A DNA stretch of 64,000 nucleotides from Dasypus novemcinctus (taxonomy: Eukaryota > Chordata > Mammalia > Cingulata > Dasypodidae): assembly GCF_030445035.2 (NCBI RefSeq), contig NC_092216.1, forward strand, positions 17,237,405 through 17,301,404, in the 5' to 3' direction. Under the pieces are notes generated by a model that saw only the letters and a list, made by a program, of their open reading frames with translations, made no database searches and was not told where the DNA came from. The position numbers were made by a program, and so were the translations under genes. The stretch's first letter is position 1; every line of letters starts with the position of its first letter. Below, one piece after another: positions 45,255-58,148 of the stretch.

Positions 45255-48200
45255 AATAATAATGACTGTCAATGGAATAAACTCATCTGTCAAGAGACAC
45301 AGATTGGAAGAATGAATAAGGAAATATAACTCACCTATATGCTGTCTACAAGAAACCCATCTTAGACCCAAGGATTCAAGGAGGTTGAAAGTGAATGGCA
45401 GGTAAACAACCTTACAAGCAAACAATAAACAAAAAAGGTCCAGAGTAGCTATATTAATATCCGACAAAATATAGACTTTAAAAGAAAATCAGTCTGAGAG
45501 ACAAAGATAGATACTACATATTATTGAAAGGGGTAATCTTTCAGGAAGAAAGAATGAACATAAACATTTATTCTCCTAACCATAGCGCATCAAAATACAT
45601 GAGGCAAACACTGGAAAAACTGAGTGGAGGAATAGATTTATAACTACAATTATAGTGGGGGAATTTAATACACCACTATCACCATTGGACAGAACATCTC
45701 AACAGAGAATCAATAAAGAAACAAAGACTTGGAATAATATATTAGAGGAGGTGGACCAAATAAACATATACAGAACATTACACCAAATACAGTAGGATAT
45801 ACATTCTAGTCAAGCACTCATGAATCATTCTCCAAGATGGGACACATGCTAGGCCACAGAGAAAGTCTCAAGGAAATCAGAAAGATTGAAGTCATACAAA
45901 ATAATTTCTCTGACCACAATAGAGGGAAACTGGAGATCTGTAAGGACCATAGACTCAGATTAGGCACCAAGATATGGAAGCTAAGAAACACACTGTTAGA
46001 CAAACAGTGGGTGAAGGAGAATATCTCAAAAGAAATCAGTAACTACCTTGAAAGTAATGAAAATCAGAAACTACCTTGAAAGTAATGAAAATCACAACAC
46101 AACATATCAAAACTTATGGGATGCAGCAAAAGTTGTTCTGAGAGGAAAATTAATAGGCATAAATTCATATATCAAAACAGAAGAAGGAGCTAAAATTAAA
46201 GACCTAACTGCACACAATGGAGAAAATTATTTTTAAAAAATAGAAAAAAAAACTAACTGCAAAGGAAGAAGGAAGAAAGAAGTAACAAAGATCAGAGCAG
46301 AACTAAATGAAATAGAAAATAAGAAAGCACTAGAAATAATAAACAAAACAAAGAGCTGTTTCTTTGAGAAGATCAATAAAATTGACAAAACCTTAGCTAG
46401 ACTAACAAAGAAAAAAAGTGAGATGATGCAAATACACAAAATAGGAAATGAGAATGAGGATATCACCATTGACCCAAAAGAAATAAAGACTATCATAAAA
46501 GGATACTTTGAAAACTGTATGCCAATAAGAAGGAAAATTTAGAGGAAATGGACAAATTCATAGAAACACATAAGCAGCCTGCATTGACAAATGAAGGAAT
46601 TGATGATCCCAGCAAGCCAATCACAAGTAGAGAGAGAGAAACAGTCACTAAAACCTCCCAGCTAGGAAGAGCTTTGGGCCAGATGGCTTCACAGTTGAGT
46701 TCTACTAAACATGCCAGAAAGGACTAACGCCTATGTTGTCTAAACTCTCAAAAAATGGAAATAGAAAGAACAGTGTCCAACTCAGTCTATGATGCCAACA
46801 TTGCCCTAATACCAAAGCTCAACCAAGACACAAGAAAGGAAAATTGCAGTCCAACCCCTCTAAGGATCCTAGATGTGAAATCTTCAACAAAATACTAATC
46901 ATGTTCAACAACACATTAAATGAATTAAACTCCATGACCAAGTGGGTTTCATCCCTGTTATTCAAGGATGCTTCAGCATAAGAAAATCATTAAATGTAAT
47001 GCACCACATAAATAGAAGGAAAAAAATTACATGATCATATCTACAGACCCAGAAAAAAAAACATTTTGACAAAATACAGCACCTTTTCTTGATGAAAGCA
47101 CTGCGGATGATAGGAATAGAAGGAAACTGTCTGAACATGATAAAGGGTAGATATGAAAAACCCATAGCTACCATCAATTACAATTGTAAATTCTGACATC
47201 TTTCCTCCTAAAACCAGGAACAAGAAAAAGATGCCCACTATTATACCTCCTATTTAACATTGTGTTAGAAGTGCTTGCTCATGCACTGAGGTAAGGTCAG
47301 ATATAAAAGTCATTCAAATAGGAAAGAACAAAGTCAAAATTTCTCTATTTGCAGATGACATGATCCTAAACCTTGAAAGCACTGAGAGATCTCCAAGAAA
47401 ACTTCTAGAAATTATAAATGAGTTTAGTCATGTGTCATGTTATAAGAGAAATATGCAAAAATCACTAGCATTTCTGTACACCAGTAATGAGCAATCTGAG
47501 GAGGAAATTCAAGAAACAAATACCATTTAATGTAGTAAATAAAAAAAATCATGTACCTTGGAATAAATTTAATTAAAGACATAAAAGTCTTACGCACAAG
47601 AAGCTACACAATACTGTTAAAAGAAATCAAAGAAGACTTACATAAATGGAAGAATATTCCCTGTTCATGGATAGGAAGACTAAATATCATTAAGACATCT
47701 ATCATATCCAAACTGATCTACAGATTTAATGCAATACCAATAAAAATCAACACAGCATTATTTAAAGATCCTGAAAAACTAACAATGAGATTTATTTGGA
47801 AAAGAAAGAGGCCCGAAATAGCCAAAGACATAATGAAAAAGAAAAATGAAAATGAAATTGGAGCAATTATACTACCTGTCTTTAAAATATACTACAAAGT
47901 GACAGAGGTCAAAACAGCATGGTATTGACATACTGGCCAATGGAATTAATTGAGAGTTCTAATATAGATCCTATATACACATTCATCTCATATTTGGCAA
48001 TGCCACCAAGCCCACTCACCTGGGAGAGAATGACCTCATCAACAAATAGTGCGTGGAAAACTGGATATCCATATGCCAAAGAATGAAAAAGGATTACCAT
48101 CACACACCTTACACAAAAATCAACTCAAGATGGATTAAAGACCTAAATATAAGAGCCAAGGCCTTAAAGATCTTTGAAAAGAATGTAGGAAAGCATCTAC

Positions 48201-49075
48201 AGGACATTGCAATAAGAAATGGCTTCATGAACTTCACACCAAGGGCACGAAGAGCAAAAGAACAAGTAGATAAATGGAGCCACCTGAAAATTAAAGCCTT
48301 TTGCACCTCAAAGGAGTTTGTCAAGAAAGTGAAAAGGCAGTCTACCCAATGGGAGGAAATATTTGGTAACCATATACTGGTAGGAGACTAAAACCTTATA
48401 TATATAAACAAACTCTATATCTCAAAAAGAAAAAGAAAAACAACTCATTTAAAAAATGGGGAAGATATTTGAACAAATGCTTCTCCAAGGAAGAGATACA
48501 AATGGCTGAAAAGCACATGAAAGGATGCTTAAAATCACTAGCCGTTAGGGAAATGCAAATCAAAGCTACAATGAAATACCATCTAACACAACTTACAATG
48601 CCGGCTATTACAAAAACCGAAAACTACAAGTGTTAGAGAGGATGTGGAGGAATGGGAACAGTCATCCACTGCTGGTGGGAATGCAGAGGGATCCAGCCAT
48701 TCTGGAGGACAGTTTGGCAGTTCCTCAAAGAACTAGCTGGAGATTTACCACATGACCCAGCAATTCCACTCCTGGGTATATATACAGAAGAACTGAAAAC
48801 AAGAACACAAACTGATATGTGCACCCCAATGTTCACAGCAGCATTATTCACTATTGCCAAAATTTGAAATCAACCAAAATGCCCATCAACAGGTAAATGG
48901 ATAAACAAAATGTGATATACAACTGGAATACTACTCAGCTGTAGGAAGTAATACAGTACAAAAACTTGGGATAATGTGGATGAATCTTGTGGACATTATG
49001 TTGAGTGAAGCAAGCCACGCCTTGAAGGACAAATATGACATGACCTCTCTGGTATGAAGTAAGCAAACCAAATTG
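45255..49075 (+). pseudogene. L1-D ORF2 remnant
   Basis: Nearly complete but broken. Endonuclease region 45255-45950 (MTVNGINSSVKRH-like, LQETHL at about 45350, a damaged GEFNTPLS at about 45657 where the catalytic GDFN has become GEFN, SDHNRGKLEIC at about 45907). Reverse transcriptase about 46670-47500 with FADDMIL (about 47348), linker with KFIWK-type RFIWKRKRP at about 47795, and the C-terminal part to about 49070. A 28-bp tandem duplication lies at 46041-46096. Frameshifts and stops occur throughout. Confidence 0.9.
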
Positions 49076-51958
49076 TCTCAGAGAGCTAGAGACTGGAAGA
49101 TAGGCTTACAGGAAATTGGGTGGGGTGGGGATTGGGGGAGAGGAAGGTTGTGAACTGATGCCTACATGGGTGAAATCTATTATAAAGTGGAGGTAAATAA
49201 AGGGAAGAGTTAAAATGGGGGCATAGGGATTCTATTGGGTGGGGCTTGGCAGGTTTGAGGGGCCTAGAGTTAGGAGAATGTGTCATATGGCCCAAGGAAT
49301 TAGGGGAAAGGTGGGGGGAGCAGATGAACATGGGAGATTGTCGAGTATGTTGTTAAAATTATAATGTTGATAAAAACTCTTTAGAAAATATAAGGAAGGA
49401 TTACTTGTTTAAGATACTTAATGGGGTCTTCTGGCACAGAGGTAGGCTGTTAAGGAGTTTGTGAGTGTTAATTTTGTCATAATGTGTTATGTCTTTGGGT
49501 AGGGACCCATACTATAAGTGGAAAGGTGTACTCCTATCCTGGGGAGGCCTGATCTTCTCAAACAGAGGGAAAGGTTTTTCAAGAGAAAATTGGTGGCTCC
49601 CAATGTGGGAGGACAGTCTAGTATGTCAAGCATTGCTACAATATCTGTGAATGTGGTCCCACAAGCAGTCAAGTTTGGTTGTCAATGTGGGCCCTGAGGG
49701 GAGGTTCAGAGAGGAACAGAATAGATAGAAGCAGGGACAACTTGGTGGCAATGGAAATGTTCCACAAGACTATGCAATGATGGATATAGGTATGTTAAAT
49801 TTTACCAAAAGTATATAAAAGTGTATAGTCTAAAATTTAAATCATAATATAAGGCATAATATAGCTAAATTTTCGATAAGTGTACAATCTTGTAAACCAA
49901 AATGTAAGCCAAAATGGAACCATGTTTGGTAGCTACCTTTCAATATCATTACATCTGCTGCAGTAAATAAAATATGAACATGTAAACACATCATTGCTGG
50001 GGAAGGTATAAGTGTTTGATGTTGGATATATGTGAGTCTCCTATATTGTATATGTGACTGAAATTGATCTAAAACTTTTTTGAAGAAAAAATTAAAAAGA
50101 AAAAGGATGTAGACACTGAGGAAGGGATGAATGAAATTTCCTTGCCAATGTACACACAGGGCAACCCCTGTACAGTGATGAAAGGCAAAATGTCAAAAAC
50201 AACGTGTTATGACATTTTTCATTTTTTAATACCTCAATTTATTTTTTACTTTAATTTAGTTTTCTGAATTAATATCTATTCCATTTCTAACCTTTAATCC
50301 TATCATTACTATTTCATTGTCCTACTAATTGAATCTGGTGATATATTAGCTTTCATTTTTGAAGAAATTTTGGACCACAGAGTGGTTGAACTATGGCAAG
50401 AGAGGAACCCTGGTGGGGGGTGCTATTGATGGTGGACACATGGTTGGGATGGAGTTCTCCAGGACATGTATATAGGGTATATAAAAATGTTCTGATATTT
50501 ATTGGTAATTTTCACAGTAGAGTTACTAATACAACTGAAGGAGTACTGAGTTTCTAGCTAGGGGAGCTCTGTCACATTCCCCAATGAAACAGGAACAATG
50601 CCCCAAGTACAAGGGCAAAGACCAGTGAGGGAGGATGGTCCAGTGATGAGCCCTTGATGCTGATGACTGTGCATATGAGCCTGTGTGTCTATAATTCCAA
50701 CTAGGCCTAGTGGGGCATTGAGCCTATAATTACCTCCTCAGAGCCTCATGTTGCTCAAATATGGTCACTCATTAAGCAAATTCAGCATGCAATCCATTAC
50801 CTTCCCCCTAGTGTGGGACAGGACTCCTGCAGATCAACCTCCCTGGTGCTATTAATTGATTACTATTAATCACCAGCCAGTGATGCAACTAGAAAAAGAT
50901 CTTGAATAAAAGGGGAAAATGGTAAAGACAAATGAATTTATATTGTTAAGATACTTCAAAAAGAGTCAGAAGGTCAACAGAGGAGTTGCACTTATGCACA
51001 TCTCAGCAGGATCCCAGAAACAGCCAAAGTAGATGCAACACCAGGTACTGGCGTTCCTGAGGGCTACAGAGAAAAATGGGTTCTACAGTGATGGTAGATG
51101 AATCTGGAGTTCAGTGTCTTGTTGGTGTGCTGTACTTTGGAATTTGTGCTCCTGAGTGTGATGAGGTTGGACTCAGATGTGACCTTTCTACACATGCCTC
51201 TTCTGTCACTTTTACTGAACTTGTGGTTAGTTCTGGTTTGGTGTATACACAAGAGATTTGAATCTCTGGACTGCATGTGCCAGCTCTACCCTGAGCCTCA
51301 GTGTAGTTGCAACACCTACTCTTGGTTTTCTTGGACTTACCCAGACCAGTTAACAGGGAGGTGAAGATGGTTAACCACCACAGCAGGGAACCAAGAGTGC
51401 CTACAACTGCAAACAAGAGAATCACATCCATCAGCCTTGCGGGCTCTAAGCCCATCTTGATTTAGAGGTGGAGTGGACATAAACATCCCAGGGTCCACTG
51501 GATGGAGGAATAAAATATGGATTAGATTGGACTTACTTGTATTCTACTACAGTACTATTGTTAATGGCAGAAATTGTATCATTGACATGGAAACAGTGGC
51601 CACTGTAGTTGCTGAGCACAAGAAGAGGGAAGAAGAGTTGTGAAGTGGGGGCATTTTCTATACTTGAAGTTTCATAAATGAAATTGCATGGTCAGATACA
51701 GGACATTAGACATCCTGCCATAATCCACTGGCTGGACTAGGGGAGAGCGTATTCTACAAGTAAACTATAATCCATGTGGTGCAGCATTGCTCCAAATGTA
51801 TTTACCAAATGCAATGAATGTGCCACAATGATGAAAGAGGTAGTTGATGTCGGGGGTGTGGGGGGTTGAATATATGGGAACCTCATATTTTCTAATGTAA
51901 ACATTTTTTGTGATCTATATATTTTTTTAAAAATACAATTAAAAATAACTTTATAAAA
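49076..51958 (+). mobile_element. L1-D long 3' UTR
   Basis: About 2.9 kb, collinear with 13246-16087 of L1-B: G-rich first part with GGGTGGGGTGGGGATTGGGG (about 49119), CTTGCCAATGTACACACAGG (about 50141), TTTGTGCTCCTGAGTGTGAT (about 51144), and the end TATGGGAACCTCATATTTTC (about 51872) before the A-rich tail. Confidence 0.85.
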
Positions 51959-51974
51959 AAGCGTCCCATCACAG

Positions 51975-52160
51975 AAGGAAAGGTGACTCAAGTGATTGAG
52001 CTCCTGCCTACCACATGAGAGGTCCTGGGTTCTCTGCCTCCTGCTGCCAAAAGAGAAATGAGTGCCAGAGAGAGCACCCAGAAAATGGGCACAGACAACA
52101 GATAGCAAAAGTAAGCAGTGAGTGGGAAGAACAAATTAATAAAAGAAATCTTAAAATAGA
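51975..52160 (+). mobile_element. DAS-type SINE, short, with target-site duplication
   Basis: AGGAAAGGTGACTCAAGTGA head, CACATGAGAGGTCCTGGGTT in place of the B box, an abbreviated body and the tail AATTAATAAAAGAAATC. Flanks AAGCGTCCCATCACAG (51959-51974) and AAGCTTTCCATCACAA (52161-52176) match at 13 of 16 positions. It inserted at the tail of L1-D. Confidence 0.85.
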
Positions 52161-52659
52161 AAGCTTTCCATCACAAATGAGAGAACTTTCCCTGGTAGTA
52201 CAGCCCTCCAAGTCTTCATCCTGTAGACCACAGTTTTGTCACATTCCAGCAGCTGCCTCTATTCTGAAGACACACTCACATGCAGAAATTCGTCACAAAA
52301 TCTGAGATACAGAGAGAAAGATATGGAGATACTTAATGTGCAAATAAACACAGTCATTAATGAAAGATTTCATAGAAATAAAATGCAGATGAAGAGAGAG
52401 ATTGACACAGAAAATCACACCCAGAAAGAGAGAACAACATAGGCACTAGAAAATACATTTTAAAGAGAACAGCTCAATGAGACCTAGGTCATTGAGGACT
52501 TCTGGTACGTTGTTATCCACTGGTACTGATAAAAAATATTTTAAAAACAACCATCCCCTAGATTTGGGCCTAAGGGCAAACAGAAAATATAGAAATATCT
52601 ACTCAAAAAGTCTACTACAATTCTGTAAGACATCTAGCGGTGTGCTTTGTCAAAATTTT
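52161..52659. other. unassigned DNA
   Basis: No repeat or gene recognised. Confidence 0.45.
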
Positions 52660-53562
52660 TTGATTTTAAAGAAACTTCAGATTACATAAATGTTACATAA
52701 GAAATATATTGCATTCCCATATGCCCCAATTCCCCCCTCCCACACTTTCCCACATTAACAACATCCTTCATTAGTGTGGTGCACTTGTTACAATTGATGA
52801 ACACATTTTGAATCATTGCCACTAACCATAGATTAAAGTTAACATTATAGCTCACACTCTGACCCACACAATTTTGTAAGTTATGACAAAATACATAAGG
52901 GCCTGTATCCATCCTTTCAACATTATGCAGGACAATTCCAATGTCCCAAAAATGCCCCCATATTACACCTACTTTTCCCTTTCCCTCTCCTCAGAACCTC
53001 CAGGGGCCGCTGCCTCCATATCAATGATAAAAGTTCTTCCATTGCTAATATAACAATAAGTTTAGAGTAGAATAATAGTAAGTATACTTTCGACCACTGT
53101 TCATTCCCTAATCTTGAGGATTTGGGGATGGTGATGCCCACTATGCCTCCAATTGTGAGGGGGCGTAAATCCCATGAAACTTTGTTTGCAGTTGCAGCAC
53201 ATGATAACTGAAAGAATATCAAATTTTCATCCTCGGGAATTCTGTTACATTCGTTAATGGGTCAGCAAGAATGCCCCAAGTACAGGTGTGGTGTGTAGTG
53301 AAGGATTATCTGTTGATAGACCCTTGATATTGTTTACTGTACTTATCAACCTTGTCTTTTGAATTTGAAACTTATGCTAGTTAATTATGTGTTGCCTAAT
53401 ATTTGCCTCCAGAGGCCCTCCTTTTTGCTCAAATGTCGTCTCTTTTTAAGCCAAACTCAGCAGATAAAAACATTACTTTCCTGCCAGCATGGGATACGAC
53501 TCCCAGGAATGAGCCTCCCTGGCCAAAGGGATTATTATCAAATCCCAACTAGAGAGGTGCTT
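52660..53562 (-). mobile_element. 5'-truncated L1 3' UTR with 5' inversion
   Basis: 52660-53210 is the last part of the long L1 3' UTR in antisense (CATTCCCATATGCCCCAATT at about 52711, GGACAATTCCAATGTCCC at 52931). 53215-53562 is an upstream block of the same UTR in sense (TCTGTTACATTCGTTAATGG, 53242; CGACTCCCAGGAATGAGCCT, 53497). For a minus-strand insertion this is an inverted 5' piece plus a direct 3' piece, the twin-priming arrangement. Confidence 0.8.
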
Positions 53563-53765
53563 TTTTTTTCCCTTAAGATTTATTTATTATTTCTCTCGCC
53601 TTCCCTTCCCAGTCCCCCCCAATGGTCTGCTCTCTGTGTCCCTTCACTGTGTCTTCTTCTGTGTCTGCTTCTATTCTTGTTAGTGGCACTGGGAATCTGT
53701 GTCTCTCTTTATTGCATCATCTTGCTGCATCAGCTCTCTGTGTGTGCAGTACCACTCCTGGGCTT
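53563..53765 (-). mobile_element. DAS SINE 3' half, minus strand
   Basis: The plus strand begins TTTTTTTTTCCCTTAAGATT then TTATTTCTC, followed by the complement of the DAS 3' half (GTGGCACTGGGAATCTGTGT, TTGCATCATCTTGCTGCATC, GTGCAGTACCACTCCTGGGC). The tRNA head is absent, so the copy is 5' truncated. Confidence 0.9.
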
Positions 53766-54640
53766 TTAAACCAACACCAATACCATTTGTTATCCTTGAT
53801 TCCTACCTTCCCAACCCAGGTCAGTAAGGCAGTCTCCACTCCAGATTGCAGCTTCCTCTCTGCCCATCTCAGCCAGTGGGCTTTCTTCCAAGAAGGAAAA
53901 AAGATTTGAGAATTTCTGATATTGATTCACTACCACTGAGGCTAAATACTCTCAAATATTGGGGGCACCTTGTCCACCAGTCTCCTATTTGTGGAAAAGA
54001 GATTTTCCATTTTAAGTGGTGTGCTGAGATACCCATACCAGATAATTCTCCTAAGCAGAGATTCTAAACCAAAAGAACTAAGGTGAGAGAACCTCACACT
54101 TTTGCTCCTAAGTACAATTAGTGCTCACCTTGTATACTGCATCACTCAGGAAAAAAGCCAGTCATTGTCCCCATACCAAGCTAAAGGGCCCTGGCTCAGA
54201 TTTAGCCCTGGTTGGAGGGAGGAGGGGAAAATGGCAGAGTTGAAGAAGCAGGAGAGTGGAAGAATTAAAAAAGATAGGAGAAGTCCTACTATGTTACAGT
54301 AAATATCTAAGCTGGATACCAGAAGCCATTCCTTCAAAAGAGAAAAATTTGATTGAATTTGCTGATAAGGCAATTTAGGCCTAGAACTTTGTTTAAAAAT
54401 ATTGAGCAAATATAGTCAGCAGGTGGTAGAGTTTTACAGGTATGTTTGTCAGGGAAAGAGAGAAACAGTATACAAATAATGCAACTATCAACCCACTGTC
54501 TATAGTGGGCATATATAAAGCTGAAGAGCAACATGAATGGGATACTCCTGGGTGGGTGTGATGGGGGACAGAGTTCATTAAATAATACAGCCAGTCAGTA
54601 TAAATAGGAATATAATCACAATGAACCCCAAATGTAGAGG
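53766..54640. other. unassigned DNA
   Basis: Possibly 5' UTR of the old L1 whose ORF1 follows, but no decisive motif was seen. Confidence 0.4.
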
Positions 54641-55625
54641 GGAGACCAGTAACCAGAGTTGTTACAGTTTTTTAATTGGCCAGTATCCAACAGAAATATT
54701 ACCAGGTATGCAATAGACAAAAAGACTTACATATACAATGGAAAACAATCTGAACCACAAACTCCTCTCATAGTTGTAAGATGTCAGATTTAATGGGAAA
54801 AATCTAGAAAATAGTCATTTTAAGTATTTTCCTGTTAAAAAGGAGAAGCATGATTAAAGAAAAAAAGGGAGACACGATGACACTGTTGCATCAAATACAG
54901 TCTATTAATGTAGAGATAGATATAATTCTTTAACAAGACTGAGTTTAGAAGTACAAAATAGTTAAAAATTCACTAGAGGAAATAAACAGTAGTTTTGAAG
55001 AGAAAGAGGAACTAGCGAACTTACAAACAGATTGACATAGACTTTGCAGCCCAAATGAAAAAGGGTTGGAGAAAAACAAGAGAACCACAGAGATATGGAA
55101 AAATATCAAGCACATGCACACATGCATAATGAGGGGAGTGAGGTGAGAAGAGGCGAAAAAGGAGAAAAAAGCATATTAGAAGAAGAAATAATGGCAGCAC
55201 ATTTGCAAATGTTTTGGAAAACAATAAAATAGATATCCAAGAAGCTCATCAAATTTGAAGCAGAATAAGTGCAAAGAGATACAAAACAGAAATGTTATTT
55301 TAAAAAAAGACTTCTGAAAGTCAAAGGCAAAAATATAATCATGATTCCTCCAAGACGAAAATGTCTCATCACTTACAAAGGAAACCCAGTAAGACCAAGA
55401 GTTGACTTTTCAGCTTTCTTCTTAGACATATTCAGAGTGCTTTAAGAAAAAGTATCTCTCAACACAAATTCTGTATCCAAATGAACTCTATCCAAAATGA
55501 AGTAAAATAAAGAAATTCCCAAGTAGCCAAATGTGGGAAATTGTTGCTTACAGAAATACATTACAGGAATTTCAGATGAGGTTTTTCAGGTTGAAAGCAA
55601 AAGACCCAGACACTAATTAGAATTA
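54641..55625 (+). mobile_element. old L1 or HAL1 ORF1 fragment
   Basis: GAAGAAGAAATAATGGCAGC (about 55178), GATATCCAAGAAGCTCATCA (about 55231), ACAAAGGAAACCCAGTAAGA (about 55375) and GTTGACTTTTCAGC follow the ORF1 RNA-binding and C-terminal domains in order. No ORF2 follows, which would fit either a truncated L1 or a half-L1 (HAL1). Confidence 0.7.
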
Positions 55626-56344
55626 GAACACTAAAAGAACACCTGTAAGACTTGTTGGAGTTAGTGCTACAACACCTTCATCTGAAAGGGTTCAGACCTA
55701 AGAAGCAAAGTAGTAACGGAGCTTAGACACTATCTTCAATCAATAACTCAATACACCTTGGCAAACATATTTACAATCCTAAGGATATGCCACTCTTTTT
55801 CATTTCATGTAACAAACTGTTCTTATAATTTCATTCCAGATATGGTTTATTTTTTGTATGAGTGTTCTGTAGTAGTTCTGATTTTACTAAGTGTAAATGA
55901 TTAATACTGTTGGAATTGCCTGAGCTCTGCAGAAGTTGTGGAATTAAGAGGTGGAAATACTAGTGGAAGTTTAAGAAAAGAATTACCCCTAGAGTTCACC
56001 TATGAAGTTCACATATCTAAGACCAAAAAGGAGATATGCAAGACTTTCTGAAAGGAAGGTAGCTAAGGCAAGAAACAGAGGGAAGATAGATTTGTCAGAA
56101 CTTCCAAGTATTTTCCCCAGTACCATCCTTGAAAATAATAGCACTTGGGAATCAATGTCCCAATAGAAAGTCCATTACCAGAGTAGAAGTTAGCAGAGGG
56201 AGTTATAAACCAAGGAGTTATGTACACTGATAATACACTAAAAATACCATTCTTAAGTGAGATGGCAACATCAGATTATATAGTCTGATTCTCTTAGAAA
56301 TTAATTCACTGCCTTTCTCTTCACAACTGGAGTGGACCCTCTAT
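55626..56344. other. unassigned DNA
   Basis: Nothing recognised. Confidence 0.45.
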
Positions 56345-56570
56345 GAGATATCCCAGTGTTGCAGTTAAGAACTCAGACTCTGTTTCATACCATCTGATCC
56401 AGCTCCTGGCTCTACCTCTCAATAGGTTTGTGATATTACAATTTACCTAGCCTCTGAGATTCTCCACCTTTTAAGATTTAACTGCTCACCCTAACTAATG
56501 TGCTTATTTGAGGATTAAGTGATGTAATCCCTGTGAAATGCTTCATACTGTGCATATCAAAAATTTCTTT
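56345..56570 (+). mobile_element. MIR SINE
   Basis: GCAGTTAAGAACTCAGACTC, GATCCAGCTCCTGGCTCTAC, TTACCTAGCCTCTGAGATTC, then GAGGATTAAGTGATGTAATC and GTGAAATGCTTCATACTGTG follow the MIR consensus in order. Ancient and inactive. Confidence 0.8.
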
Positions 56571-57467
56571 TTAGAAGAGGCTGACCATTATGAAGAAAAG
56601 AGAGAGTGAGATTAAGAGCAAGTTCTTGACAGGTGGGGGTCGGAAGGTTTGGGGTGACTCAGCCTGAATTCTTATTAAATGCTCAGGCTATATTTTCTGC
56701 ATGGAGAGGACTCTTAGACTAGGATGGGCAGGTAGTCAATGAAAACAAGGTTACAGAGATTGTGCAGTTGGGCACTCAGACAAATATCTAAACTTTAAGG
56801 CTGATGCGAAAGCACTAAATAAGTTGAACTGTAGATCAGTTAAATTTTTATACTCCAGGAAAGAAATAGCTGAGTTTTCTAGGTTGCACATCCTGATAAA
56901 ATCTATGGCTAATGGCAAGACTGGGTAAAGTCAACAAGAGTATTTTAGAACTTTGTTTCCTGCTGCCATGGTAGTATTTCCTGCACTTCATGCCAGGACA
57001 GACCGCACCAGAAACGAGCCATGGCAGCAAAGTGCTGGTAGAGAATGTTAAGTGATCAGAGGAGTTTGCCCCAACTTTTCCTCTAGTCTTTAAATACTGA
57101 TAAGGGAAGACGTTATCAAGAGAATTGATTAGTGGGAAAGGGCAATGTAATCTTCAGAAATAGCCCATTTCATACTCATATGTCAAAGCCCAGATTGCTG
57201 TCCTATCCTCCACATGCAGAGGTAATGGAATACAGTTTCATTTTCCAATTTCTAGAAAGCAAGATGGCAGGAGGCACAAGAGTTCCTTGAAATCTAAAAA
57301 TCATGGATCTGGAAAAGTCCTTCAGTCCTGTGTTTGGTTGAGTGATGGGAATAGCATTTAGAGCCTGTCAAGAATTCTCTGCTGGAGCTTCAGCTGCCTG
57401 CCTCAAGAAAATGCACAGCTCTTCCCTGGAGTTTTAAACCCATGCAGAAAGTGGCTACATTTGAAGG
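56571..57467. other. unassigned DNA
   Basis: Nothing recognised. Together with 57672-58148 it is one of the longest stretches free of xenarthran repeats. Confidence 0.45.
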
Positions 57468-57482
57468 GGTGTGGGTGATTTT

Positions 57483-57656
57483 TTAAATTCATTTTTTAAA
57501 AAATATTACATTAAAAAAATATGAGGTCCCCATTCACCCCCAACGCCCCCACCCAACCACTCCCCCACAGCAACACTCTTCCCCATCATCATGACACATT
57601 CATTGCATTTGGTGAGTACATCTCTGGGCATCGCTGCACCCCATGGCCAATGGTCT
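57483..57656 (-). mobile_element. 174-bp L1 3' end with perfect 15-bp target-site duplication
   Basis: The plus strand reads TTAAATTCATTTTTTAAAAA, then ATGAGGTCCCCATTCACCCC, the complement of the L1 3'-UTR end. It is flanked on both sides by GGTGTGGGTGATTTT (57468-57482 and 57657-57671), an exact duplication. This is a strongly 5'-truncated, clean insertion. Confidence 0.97.
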
Positions 57657-57671
57657 GGTGTGGGTGATTTT

Positions 57672-58148
57672 GATCTGATATCAAACTCTCAACCTTGATG
57701 ATGCTGCTGTAGCACAGAACATAGTTTGCCCCTAAAAATGGGAAGGTGGGTTCTATTTAGAGTCAGCAATGTCAGTGTAGGAAAGTCAGTGACAGAGATG
57801 CTCATGTGGACTCCTTCATCTGGGAATGAAAAGGAAGTCCTGTGGTAAACAACCTCCCATTTCCATCTACAGGAGCACCAATTCTTCAGTGTATCCATGG
57901 GTTAGAGCTGTTTCTGGGAAGTGACCACATACTCATTATGGAGCAAGTAAGTAATTGTCCCTTCTTATTGAGACTTTCAAGGTGTGGGTCAGTCTGCCAT
58001 AGTAAATTGTACTAATGAGGATAAGATGACCAAGAAAAGGAAAGAGTCACCAAATGGACATGTCCTGGACTTTGAAAGATGTTGGGTGGAAAACCATTCA
58101 GGATAGGAATCAACTACCTTCAGTATTTCATGAGGAAAAGATGTTCTT
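57672..58148. other. unassigned DNA, pre-insertion flank of L1-E
   Basis: No repeat or gene recognised. Confidence 0.5.

Larger units (their letters stand above)
41165..51958 (+). mobile_element. near full-length decayed L1 (L1-D)
   Basis: The order is 5' UTR (41165-41684 and 43071-43815), ORF1 (43819-45185, with a SINE), ORF2 (about 45255-49075) and long 3' UTR to 51958. Without its two insertions it measures about 9 kb. The 5' UTR matches L1-B in its first part and L1-E in its last part (GTGCTGCAGGCAGTGTTTCT at about 43122 against GTGCAGCAGGAAACACCTCA at 59599). All frames are damaged. Confidence 0.9.
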
